Below, piece after piece: positions 24,293-31,896 of a stretch of DNA of 50,053 nucleotides (its first letter is position 1; every line of letters begins with the position of its first letter). Under the pieces are notes generated by a model, which worked only from the letters and a program-made list of their open reading frames with translations, had not been told where the DNA came from and searched no databases. Position numbers and translations under genes: made by a program. The DNA comes from Planctomycetota bacterium (GTDB lineage: Bacteria; Planctomycetota; MHYJ01; WSZJ01; JACPWG01), in contig JACPWG010000019.1 in NCBI GenBank assembly GCA_016197205.1, positions 1-50,053 on the forward strand. Reading direction: 5' to 3'.

Positions 24293-24323
24293 GCCGTCCC
24301 TCCGCCCGGGACGGCCCGCCCTG
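24271..24323 (-). terminator. Intrinsic terminator after the TPR gene
   Basis: On the reverse strand, CAGGGCGGGCCGTCCC (complement of 24308-24323) pairs perfectly over 16 bp with 24285-24300 around a 7-nt loop, directly followed by TTGTTTTG. It begins 12 bp after the TPR gene stop. This is the clearest intrinsic terminator in the window. Confidence 0.82.
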
Positions 24324-24335
24324 CCTGGCCATTCC

Positions 24336-25274
24336 TTATTCCTTCCCCACCCCGATCCGCTTCGCTTTCGCACGCGTGGAGGCGATGTCGGAGAACCAGG
24401 TCGCGCGCTCGTACGCGGTCGAGGCGCCCGCGAAGTCACCGCCGAGCCGCCGCGCATCACCCAGCCGCTCCCAGAACATCGGCTCGTCCTGGAACTTCTC
24501 GGTCAGCCCACGGTAGATCTCCTCCGCGCCCGCGAAGTCCTTGTCCAGGAGCTTCTGGTCGGCCAGCCCAAAGAGCCGCCACGCGCTCGCCGCCTTCTCT
24601 TCCCCCGCCAGCTTCAACATGCCCATCGTTTCGGGGTCCAGCGCCTTCGCGGCCTCGCGCCGCGCCGGCTTCTTCTCCAGCGGAGGCGGTCCCGGCAGCT
24701 TCGGCAGGGCCGCCATGTGCCGCGCGGGGGCGAGCGCCTTCGGGGCGGGCATCGTCGCCATCGCCCCGGTCGCGGCTTTGCCGGCCGTGTCCGTCGCGGC
24801 GGCCATGGCCGGCTCCGGTGCCTTCTCCTTCGCGCCGAGGGCCCGCTTGTCGAAGTACTCCATCAGCTTGCCCGGCGTCAGGATCGACGCGAGGTCCTTG
24901 TCGGCGTCCAGGATGCGCATCGCCTTCTGATAGATCCTCTCGCGGATGCTCGCGTTCCCCGCGCTCGCCTTCGCTTCCAGCAGCTCCACGGCCTTGCCGT
25001 AGGCGTCCAGGGCCGAGCCGAACTCCTTCATCGCCTTCTCCGCGTCGCCGATGTTCTCGTGCAGCGCGTACGCGAAGGGATCGATCGCCAGGGCCTCCTG
25101 GTAGGCCGCGATCGCCTCGGCAAATTTTCCTGCCTTGTAGCTTTCGTCGCCGCGATCGTTCAGCGTATGGAGCCGGAACTGCGGAGTCCCCTCGCGGCCC
25201 TGGGCGGACGCCACCGAGCCCCAAGCCAACACCACCACCAGGAGCGCGCTCGCCGCTGTGACCCTGCGAAGCAT
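24336..25274 (-). CDS. Exported TPR protein
   Basis: A 312-residue protein with a signal peptide (ASALLVVVLAWGSVASAQ). A TPR block follows (about residues 35-100: GDESYKAGKFAEAIAAYQEAL, NIGDAEKAMKEFGSALDAYGKA), then an Ala/Pro-rich low-complexity middle and a second TPR block near the C-terminus (DKDFAGAEEIYRGLTEKF, RRLGGDFAGASTAYERA). A strong GGAGGAGG site stands before ATG 25274. It probably acts as an envelope scaffold; no catalytic motif is seen. A strong terminator follows. Confidence 0.85.
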   Translation of the reverse strand: MLRRVTAASALLVVVLAWGSVASAQGREGTPQFRLHTLNDRGDESYKAGKFAEAIAAYQEALAIDPFAYALHENIGDAEKAMKEFGSALDAYGKAVELLEAKASAGNASIRERIYQKAMRILDADKDLASILTPGKLMEYFDKRALGAKEKAPEPAMAAATDTAGKAATGAMATMPAPKALAPARHMAALPKLPGPPPLEKKPARREAAKALDPETMGMLKLAGEEKAASAWRLFGLADQKLLDKDFAGAEEIYRGLTEKFQDEPMFWERLGDARRLGGDFAGASTAYERATWFSDIASTRAKAKRIGVGKE

Positions 25275-25765
25275 GGTTTACCTCCTCCAGCGTTCGTTCA
25301 CGGAATCGTCCCCGGGACGGACCACTCACACGGCCCCGCCCGGACATGGCAGCTTTCCTCCGCTAGGATTATCGGCGGTTCTCCACGGCTCCTGGAGTGC
25401 TTTTCCGTCGTGACGCCTCGCCGGCCCGCCGGAGCGGCCTCGCGCTTCGCGAAACGCGGGGTGGGAATTGCTTTGCATTCGGCCCGGCCGAAGCTAGGAT
25501 GGGTCCGGCCCTAAGTACCGCTCCACGGAAGTCGGTGGCCCCTAGGCGAAGGTAAGTTTGGCCGCCCGCGAGGCGCGCGAGCGAGGCGTAGTAACGGAGA
25601 ACTACGGCGAGCGAGCGCAACAAAGCGGGCGGCCAAAATCGCCGAGCAAATGGGTCACCCATTTCCGTGGGGCGGTACTCAGGCTCCCGGCCGCCGATGG
25701 CCGTCCCGACCCCCGGCGGCGGTCCGCCATCCAGCTCCCTCAACCCCTGCAACGCCTGCGAGCCC
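25275..25765. other. Intergenic region holding the MITE-like element
   Basis: No gene is convincing here. The space separates divergently transcribed TPR and kinase genes and should hold promoters for both, but none is clear. The right-hand part is the 166-bp element at 25514-25679. An in-frame upward extension of the kinase ORF runs through the end of the element and is probably untranslated. Confidence 0.6.
25514..25679. repeat. MITE-like element with terminal inverted repeats
   Basis: AGTACCGCTCCACGGAA (25514-25530) and its complement with one mismatch (25663-25679) bound 166 bp with no coding capacity. Inside, GGCCGCCCGC (25560-25569) pairs with GCGGGCGGCC (25625-25634) around a further GTAGT..ACTAC hairpin, and AAATGGG/CCCATTT (25648-25664) forms a side hairpin. 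A copy in the other orientation at 18383-18518 lacks one terminal repeat; its side hairpin is AATTGG/CCAATT, so pairing is kept while bases differ. Confidence 0.75.
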
Positions 25766-27007
25766 ATGCCCAGCGCCGGTGACAAACGCTTCGCCGACGC
25801 GGCCCTCGCCCGCGGGCACCTCACCTACGAGAAGGTCGCCGAGGTGCTCGAACGGGAAGCCGAACAGGAGGCCCGCGGACGGTCCGACATCTCGTTCGAC
25901 ATGATCGCCTTCGAGTGCGGCTACCTCGACGCCGAGGCCGTGGAGGCGATCCAGGTCGCGCTCCGTCGCCGCGTCGCCTCCTGCCCCTCGTGCCAGGGTC
26001 GGCTGAACGTCCTCGACGTCCGCGATCCCTCCCACGCGATGTGCCCCGGCTGCGGCGCGCTCCTCTTCATCCCGCACGGCCTCTTCCCTCGCCCCGTCGT
26101 CCGACCCGGGCCCGCCCCCTCCTCGTCCGCTGACGCCACCGACCCGCTCGCGAGCCGCGGCGCCGGGTTCGCCTTCGGCCACTACAAGGTCTACGAAAAG
26201 CTCGGCGAGGGCGGCAACGGCGTCGTCTATCGCGCCGTCCACCAGGTCCTCCGCCGCATCGAGGCCCTCAAGATCCTCCGGCTCGATTCCGCACGCGACC
26301 GGAACATGGTCCAGCGCTTCGTCCGCGAAGCCCAGACCGCGGGCCGCCTCGACCACCCCCACATCGTGCACGTCTATGATGTCGGCGAGGTCGAAGGCAC
26401 CTACTTCATCGCGCTCGAGTACGTGGACGGCCGCCTCCTCTTCGACATCATCGCGGACGACGGGGCCCTCCCCGTACCGCAGGCGCTCGAGATCACGCGG
26501 CAGATCGCGTCCGCGCTCCAGCACGCCTACGAGCACCACGTCGTCCACCGGGACCTCAAGCCCGAAAACGTCCTCATCGACCGCCGCGGCGCCGCGAAGG
26601 TCGTCGACCTCGGCCTCGCGAAAGACATCCGCAACGCCGGCTTCAGCGGCATCACCGGGGACCGCGTTTCCCTCGGCACCATCGCCTACGTCGCCCCCGA
26701 ACAGGTGCTCGACGCCCGCTTCGTCGATCACCGCGCCGACCTCTATTCGCTGGGCGCCACGCTCTATTTCCTCCTCACGCGCCATCGCCCCCACGAGTCC
26801 GATTCCACGCAGGAGTTGATCAAAAGCATCGTCCACAAGGACGCCCCGTCGGTCCGGGACCATCGCCCCGGGGTCTCCGAAGGCGTCGCGCGCCTCGTCG
26901 CGAAGCTCCTCAGCCGTGACGTCGCGCGCCGCCACCAGACGCCGGCCGAGGTTCTCGTCGAGATCGACGCCCTTCGCGCCGCCGACCCGGACGCGACGCG
27001 GTGTTGA
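25766..27007 (+). CDS. Cytosolic Ser/Thr protein kinase with Zn-ribbon-like N-terminus
   Basis: A 413-residue Hanks-type kinase. Residues 1-75 are a helical helper domain seen before many planctomycete kinases (DKRFADAALARGHLTYEKVAEVL). Next comes a CPSC...CPGC pair (about residues 72-100) that could bind zinc. The kinase domain starts near residue 136: glycine loop GEGGNGVVYRA, ALKIL lysine, REAQ glutamate, HRDLKPEN catalytic loop, VVDLGLAKD (DLG in place of DFG) and APEQ. No membrane segment follows, so it is probably soluble. ATG 25766 is chosen because the helper domain starts here; in-frame ATGs at 25667 and 25697 lie in or beside repeat DNA. Confidence 0.9.
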   Translation: MPSAGDKRFADAALARGHLTYEKVAEVLEREAEQEARGRSDISFDMIAFECGYLDAEAVEAIQVALRRRVASCPSCQGRLNVLDVRDPSHAMCPGCGALLFIPHGLFPRPVVRPGPAPSSSADATDPLASRGAGFAFGHYKVYEKLGEGGNGVVYRAVHQVLRRIEALKILRLDSARDRNMVQRFVREAQTAGRLDHPHIVHVYDVGEVEGTYFIALEYVDGRLLFDIIADDGALPVPQALEITRQIASALQHAYEHHVVHRDLKPENVLIDRRGAAKVVDLGLAKDIRNAGFSGITGDRVSLGTIAYVAPEQVLDARFVDHRADLYSLGATLYFLLTRHRPHESDSTQELIKSIVHKDAPSVRDHRPGVSEGVARLVAKLLSRDVARRHQTPAEVLVEIDALRAADPDATRC

Positions 27008-27152
27008 CAAGAAAGCCCAACTCCCAGGTCAGGCTCGCGCCCGAAACCCAAAAACGAAGGATTAGCCACCGAAGACACCGAACGGCACGAAGTCGAGGCC
27101 TCCTGCGATCCCGGCGGAAATCCCCGTGTGATGCTTTTCTGCGGAGCGTCCC
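27008..27152. repeat. Dispersed repeat fragment
   Basis: Bases about 27028-27088 repeat words from the family at 120-150, 543-560 and 12395-12440: GTCAGGCTCGCGCCCGAAAC followed by TTAGCCACCGAAGACACCG. No gene is seen. The ribosome-binding site for ppa (GCGGAGCG) is at the end. Confidence 0.6.
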
Positions 27153-27704
27153 ATGCACGCCTGGCACGATATCTACGTCGACGACCAAGTCCTGGAGAAG
27201 GCCTTCCCCGTGGTCATCGAGGTGCCCAAGGGGAGCAAAAACAAATACGAGCTGGACAAGGAGACCGGCTTCCTGCGGCTCGACCGCGTGCTCTACAGCG
27301 CGATGTACTACCCGGCGAATTACGGCTTCATCCCGAGGTCCTTCTGCGACGACGGCGACCCGCTCGACGCGCTGGTCCTCGGCCAGGAGCCGGTCGCGCC
27401 GCTCACGATCGTCGAGGGGCGCGCGATCGGCGTGATGCGCATGCGCGACGACAAGGGGATCGACGACAAAATCCTCGCCGTCAGCACGCGCGACCCCGCC
27501 TACTCCGACTACACGGACCACTCCCAGCTCCCGGCCCATACGCTTCGGGAAATCCGCCGCTTCTTCCTCGACTACAAGGTCCTCGAGCACAAGGAAGTCG
27601 TCGTCGAGGACTTCATGGGCCCCTCGGAGGCCCACCGGATCCTCGTCGAGGGCCTCGAACTCTACCGGAAGCTCCGGCGGGGCGAGTACGTCAAGAAGGC
27701 GTGA
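27153..27704 (+). CDS. ppa: Inorganic pyrophosphatase (family I)
   Basis: A 183-residue soluble pyrophosphatase that hydrolyses PPi to two phosphates and pulls biosynthetic reactions forward. The family signature is DDGDPLDALVL, with metal-binding Asp residues. VIEVPKGSKNKYELDKETG, YPANYGFIPRSF and DDKILAV are also typical. Length is normal. GGAG lies about eight bases before the ATG. The M23-like gene follows after 29 bp and is probably in the same transcript. Confidence 0.96.
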   Translation: MHAWHDIYVDDQVLEKAFPVVIEVPKGSKNKYELDKETGFLRLDRVLYSAMYYPANYGFIPRSFCDDGDPLDALVLGQEPVAPLTIVEGRAIGVMRMRDDKGIDDKILAVSTRDPAYSDYTDHSQLPAHTLREIRRFFLDYKVLEHKEVVVEDFMGPSEAHRILVEGLELYRKLRRGEYVKKA

Positions 27705-27733
27705 ACGCGGCCGCGGCCTGAAGGAGCCCCCTC

Positions 27734-28945
27734 ATGGGCCGGTTGTCCCGCACGCACGGCCGAAGGCGGTTCGTCGCCGCGGCGCTCCTGAGCCTCACGC
27801 TCGGCGCCGCAACCGCCGCCGAGCCCAAGGACGGACGCGTGGAGGGGCCGGTCTCGTACGCCAAGGACGGCATCGTCCTTGACGGCAAGACCCTGCCCTG
27901 GCGCGCCGTCACCCGCCTCGCCGAAAGCGACGGCGACCCCGCCCGCCTGCGACCCGCCCTCGAGGAACGCTCCCGCCGTTCCGCAGACACCGCGGCCGGG
28001 CACGCCGCGCTCGGCCGCTGGTGCCGCGAGAACGGCCTGGAAGCAGAGGCGCGGAGCCGGTTCGAGCGCGCGCTCCAGCTCGAGCCGAACCACGAAGCCG
28101 CCCGAAAGGCCCTTGGCTGGGTCCGCGTCGCCGACGGCTGGCGCGCCGCGTCCGCGGTCTACCCGGAGAAGGGCGCGGCGCTCGAGACGTCGAAGCGCGA
28201 CCGCGTCCTCGAGCTGGCGACGTGGTGCCGCGAATACGCCCTCGAGGACGAAGCGTGGAAGCTCCTCGCCGGCCTTGCCATCCGTGACGCGTGGGACCGC
28301 CCCGTGATCCGTCTGCTCAAGCCGCTGGCGACGCGCCGGCTCGCAACAACCGCCTGCCGCCCTCCGCTCGCGGGCCGCTGGAAGGCCGTCGTCGACTCCA
28401 CCGAGCACCACCAGCTCAAGGTCTTCGCCATTTTCGCGATGGACTACATGCGCCATGGACCCGACGGACGCATCTGCGCGGGCCGGGGGACGCGGGTCGA
28501 GGACTTCTACGGCTGGAACGAGCCGATTTACGCCGTCGCGGACGGCACGGTGAGCCAGATGGACGACCATTTCCCGGACCAGCCCGCGGGCGTCCTCGGC
28601 AAGTTCGGCGAGGGGAACTACCTCGAGCTCCGGCACACGGACACGGAGTACTCCATGTATGCGCACCTCCGGAAGGGAAGCGCGACGGTGAAGCCCGGCG
28701 ACGCCGTGAAGAAGGGGCAGCTCCTCGCCCACATCGGGAATTCCGGGGCCGCGGGCCAACCGCACCTCCACTTCGCCTTCCAGACGCCCGTTTACGACGC
28801 CGCCGGCAAAGGACAGTGGATCGGCATTCCGTACCGGTTCGAGGACTTCCGCGTGGTGGAAGCGGGTGGCACTGCGTGCTCCATCGAGGTGGAGAGGGCG
28901 AAACCGCAGGAAGGATGGGTGATGGAGTTCCCCAAGCCCGAGTAG
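27734..28945 (+). CDS. Exported M23 (LytM)-like protein, probably degenerate
   Basis: A 403-residue protein with an Arg-rich signal peptide (FVAAALLSLTLGAATAA), a TPR-like middle (ALGRWCRENGLEAEARSRFERAL) and a C-terminal LytM/M23 fold. M23 enzymes cut peptidoglycan cross-bridges with zinc held by H-x3-D, H and H-x-H. Here SMYAHL and GQPHLHFAF are present, but at the first site the sequence reads IFAMD, lacking the expected His, so the zinc site may be incomplete. Such degenerate LytM domains often activate other hydrolases, as known for EnvC and NlpD. AAGGAG lies eight bases before the ATG. Role in wall remodelling is inferred. Confidence 0.85.
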   Translation: MGRLSRTHGRRRFVAAALLSLTLGAATAAEPKDGRVEGPVSYAKDGIVLDGKTLPWRAVTRLAESDGDPARLRPALEERSRRSADTAAGHAALGRWCRENGLEAEARSRFERALQLEPNHEAARKALGWVRVADGWRAASAVYPEKGAALETSKRDRVLELATWCREYALEDEAWKLLAGLAIRDAWDRPVIRLLKPLATRRLATTACRPPLAGRWKAVVDSTEHHQLKVFAIFAMDYMRHGPDGRICAGRGTRVEDFYGWNEPIYAVADGTVSQMDDHFPDQPAGVLGKFGEGNYLELRHTDTEYSMYAHLRKGSATVKPGDAVKKGQLLAHIGNSGAAGQPHLHFAFQTPVYDAAGKGQWIGIPYRFEDFRVVEAGGTACSIEVERAKPQEGWVMEFPKPE

Positions 28946-29307
28946 GCGGCCGGCGCGCGGCGAGCCCGGAGGCATGCGACGACGGGACCCCAGATCGCAC
29001 GGTGGGGCGGGACCGCGGCCGAACGGAACCGCGACCGTGAGGGAGCGGTCTCGGCGTTTCCGACGTTTCCCCCGGCCTCGGACCCGCCGACGATCGGCGA
29101 AGAACGGACCGCGAACTGCGCCGCTTTCGCGAGCGTGCTACCGAGAATTCGCGAAATTTGCGGAATTCGCGGTTCGTCGTTCGGTGTTTTCGGCGTCTTC
29201 GGTGGCTCGTCCCTTTCGTTGCGGCCATGGGCTGCCCTGGGAAATCTGTGGTTTCCGTGGTGTTCAACCCCGGAGGAACTACGCGGAACTAGGCGGAGGC
29301 GAAGCCC
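28946..29307. repeat. Intergenic repeat mosaic
   Basis: No gene is seen. Bases 29026-29052 are the inverted 27-bp word of 309-335 and 867-893. Bases about 29145-29265 (GAATTCGCGAAATTTGCGG, then TTTTCGGCGTCTTCGGTGGC and GGGAAATCTGTGGTTTCCG) parallel 220-455 at the window start. The end supplies GGAGG (29293-29297), ten bases before the next start. Confidence 0.65.
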
Positions 29308-31665
29308 ATGCCCTACGAACCCCGACCGATCCCCACCTCGCGCATCGACGTCCCGCCCGACCTGCGCGAGTTGACGGAGCGGCTCGCGCGCAACGTTCAC
29401 GACCTGTGGGCGCTGGGTCGCATGAAGGAAGGCTGGCGGTTCGGCCGCCGGCACGATCGGACGCGCAGGCGCCGCCCCGACCTCGTGCCCTACGAGGAGC
29501 TGCCGGAGAGCGAACGGGCCTACGATCGCACCACCGCGATGGAAACGCTGAAGGCGATCCTCGCCCTCGGCTATCGCCTCGAGCTCCCGGGCCGTTCGGC
29601 CGCGCGCGCGGACGCCTCCGCCCCGCGGGTCCGATCGGCCGACGAGGAAGTCACCGCGCGGCTCGAGGGCCTGCTGCGTGCGCCCGACCGCAAGCCGAAC
29701 CTGCCCGCGGTACTCGGGCTCTGGAAGGAGATCGCAGCCGCGGGCGGCGAAGTGTCGCGCGACCTCTACGTCAGGCTCGGCGCTTTTCTGCTGAAGGCCG
29801 GGGACCCGTTAATGGCCTACGACGTGCTCGACCGCGGGGCCCATGAACGCGGGAACGACCGCGAATTGCTGCGCCTGCAGGGCCTCTCCCTCGCACGGTT
29901 GCGCATGCCCCGCCGCGCCGGCGAAATCCTGCAGCGCCTGCACACCCACGGCGACCTCGAGGACGTGGAGACGCTGGGCATCCTCGCGGGGACGGAGAAG
30001 ACCCTCGCCGAACAGGCGGAGACCCCCGCGGCCCGCGAAGAACATTTGCGGGCGGCGCGAAAAATTTACGAGGAAGCCTACCGCATCGCGCTCGCCCGCC
30101 ACGACGACGGCGGGGCCTTCTGGACCGGCATCAACGCGGCCACCGTGCGGCTGCTCCTGGGCGAGCGGCACGGCTCGCACGCGCTCGCGCGCCAGGTCCG
30201 GGACCTGTGCGTCCGCGAGCTGGCCCGCGTCGGCGAGCGCGCACAGGACGCCTACTGGCCCTTGGCGACGCTCGGCGAGGTCGCCCTCCTGCTCGGGCAG
30301 CTCCCCGAGGCCCGCCAGTGGTACGCGAAGGCGGTGGCGTCCGCCCCCGGCAACCTCGGTGAATTCGCCTCCGCCCGTCGCAACGCGCGCCTCATCCTCA
30401 CGCACCTCGGCGAGGAGCCCGGGCGCGTCCTCCGCTGCTTTCCATTGCCCAAGGTGGTCGTCTTCGCGGGCCACATGATCGACCAGCCCCACCGGAAGCG
30501 GCCCCGGTTCCCGCCCGAGCTCGAGGGCCCGGCGCGCGCCGCCCTCAAGAGCCGCCTCAAAGCGCATGACGCGGGCATCGGCTTCGCCTCGGGCGCGTGC
30601 GGGTCGGACCTCCTCTTCCTCGAAGCGATGCTGGAGCGAAAGGCGGAGGTCCACGTGGTCCTCCCCTACGCAGCCGAACAGTTCCGCAAAGACAGCGTCG
30701 ACCTGGTCGCAACGGCGCGTTGGGGGGCGCGGTTCGACAAGGTCCTCAAGGACGCGGCCCGCACCTTCGTCGCCTCGCGACAGCAGCTTCCGCTCGGGAC
30801 GGTGACCTACGATTTCGTGAATCTCCTCCTCCACGGACTCGCGGCGATCCGGGCGGCGCAGCTCGACGCGCCGCTGGTCCCCCTGGCCTTCTGGAACGGC
30901 GGCGCCGGCGACGGCCCGGGCGGCACGGCGGACGTGGTCCACCGCTGGCGCGACGCGGGCTGCTCCGTGGACGTGATCGACTCGAGCGCCCTCCTGCGCC
31001 GGCGCCTCCCCGCCCTGGCGCGTCGGGCGGCGAGCGGGGCCGTCGCTCCCCACGTGCGCACGCGCGCCCCGCATCCGGCCGTGGACACGGAAATCAAGGC
31101 GATCCTCTTCGCGGACGTGAAGGGCTTCAGCAAACTGCCCGAGGAGAAGATCCCCGCCTTCGTCCGCGACGTCCTCGGGATGGTCTCGCGGATGGTCCTC
31201 GACACGGCCCACGCGCCGCTCGTGGAAAACACCTGGGGGGACGGCCTCTACATGGTTTTCGAAGGGGTCCTGGACGCGGGCCTCTTCGCGCTCGAACTCT
31301 GCGATCGCTTCGCGTCCATGCGCTGGCAGGACGTCGGCCTGCCCGAGAACCTCAGCATCCGGATCGGGCTGCACGCGGGGCCGGTCTACTGCATGAGCGA
31401 CCCGGTCACGCGCCGGCGCACGTACATGGGCACGCACGTCAGCCGCGCCGCGCGCATCGAACCGATCACGCCTCCGGGGAGCGTGTACGCGAGCGAGGAA
31501 TTCGCCGCGCTGGCCGCCGCCGCCCGTGTCCGGGAGTTCTCGTGCGAATACGTCGGCCAGAACTCCTGGGCGAAGGACTACGGCACGTTCCGCACGTTCA
31601 TGGTGTGCCGGCGGGCACCCCCCATGGCCCCCGAACCCGGGGAGCGGGGACGACCCGCCTCGTAG
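29308..31665 (+). CDS. RyR - helical/TPR - SLOG-like - class III nucleotide cyclase fusion
   Basis: A 785-residue multidomain protein. Residues about 25-90 match the RyR domain (NVHDLWALGRMKEGWRFG, PDLVPYEELPESER). Residues about 140-370 are helical, TPR/TRAFs-binding-like. About 380-530 is a Rossmann-like block (VVVFAGHMIDQP, FASGACGSDLLFLEAMLER, VHVVLPY) resembling SLOG nucleotide-binding domains. About 592-765 is a class III adenylate/guanylate cyclase domain. Both metal Asp sites are present (ILFADVKGFSKL, ENTWGDGLYM). The usual substrate Lys before GD is Asn, and the usual transition-state Asn of N-x3-R is Ser (HVSRAAR), so activity and product are uncertain. No membrane segment. RyR and SLOG domains are known from nucleotide-based signalling and defence proteins. 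Confidence 0.82.
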   Translation: MPYEPRPIPTSRIDVPPDLRELTERLARNVHDLWALGRMKEGWRFGRRHDRTRRRRPDLVPYEELPESERAYDRTTAMETLKAILALGYRLELPGRSAARADASAPRVRSADEEVTARLEGLLRAPDRKPNLPAVLGLWKEIAAAGGEVSRDLYVRLGAFLLKAGDPLMAYDVLDRGAHERGNDRELLRLQGLSLARLRMPRRAGEILQRLHTHGDLEDVETLGILAGTEKTLAEQAETPAAREEHLRAARKIYEEAYRIALARHDDGGAFWTGINAATVRLLLGERHGSHALARQVRDLCVRELARVGERAQDAYWPLATLGEVALLLGQLPEARQWYAKAVASAPGNLGEFASARRNARLILTHLGEEPGRVLRCFPLPKVVVFAGHMIDQPHRKRPRFPPELEGPARAALKSRLKAHDAGIGFASGACGSDLLFLEAMLERKAEVHVVLPYAAEQFRKDSVDLVATARWGARFDKVLKDAARTFVASRQQLPLGTVTYDFVNLLLHGLAAIRAAQLDAPLVPLAFWNGGAGDGPGGTADVVHRWRDAGCSVDVIDSSALLRRRLPALARRAASGAVAPHVRTRAPHPAVDTEIKAILFADVKGFSKLPEEKIPAFVRDVLGMVSRMVLDTAHAPLVENTWGDGLYMVFEGVLDAGLFALELCDRFASMRWQDVGLPENLSIRIGLHAGPVYCMSDPVTRRRTYMGTHVSRAARIEPITPPGSVYASEEFAALAAAARVREFSCEYVGQNSWAKDYGTFRTFMVCRRAPPMAPEPGERGRPAS

Positions 31666-31819
31666 CGCACGTCGGCCCCGAGGAGCCCCGGTCCACGAAG
31701 CGCGGAGGTGCCGATCGGAGTCCCGCCTTCCGGCGGATCCTCGGAGGGCAAGGGCGTGGACCGCGGAGGCTTCGGCCGGAAAGCGAAGCCCGAGCGAGCC
31801 CGCAGGCGGCAACAGACGC

Positions 31820-31849
31820 TTGCCACCACGGTGGCGGACCCGCTACAAT
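31820..31849 (+). promoter_or_regulatory. Promoter for the ion-channel gene
   Basis: TTGCCA (31820-31825) and TACAAT (31844-31849) with an 18-bp spacer give a sigma70-type promoter starting near 31856, about 40 nt before the ATG. The remaining bases between 31666 and 31896 hold a CCGCCTTCCGGCGG palindrome near 31725-31738 and no gene. Confidence 0.55.
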
Positions 31850-31896
31850 ACCGACGCTTCACCTGTATAGCAATTTTTTTTTCGAGAGGACGCCCC

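Noticed and set aside
25514..25679. Insertion sequence
   Set aside because: Terminal inverted repeats are present but there is no transposase reading frame inside or nearby, so it is at most a non-autonomous element.
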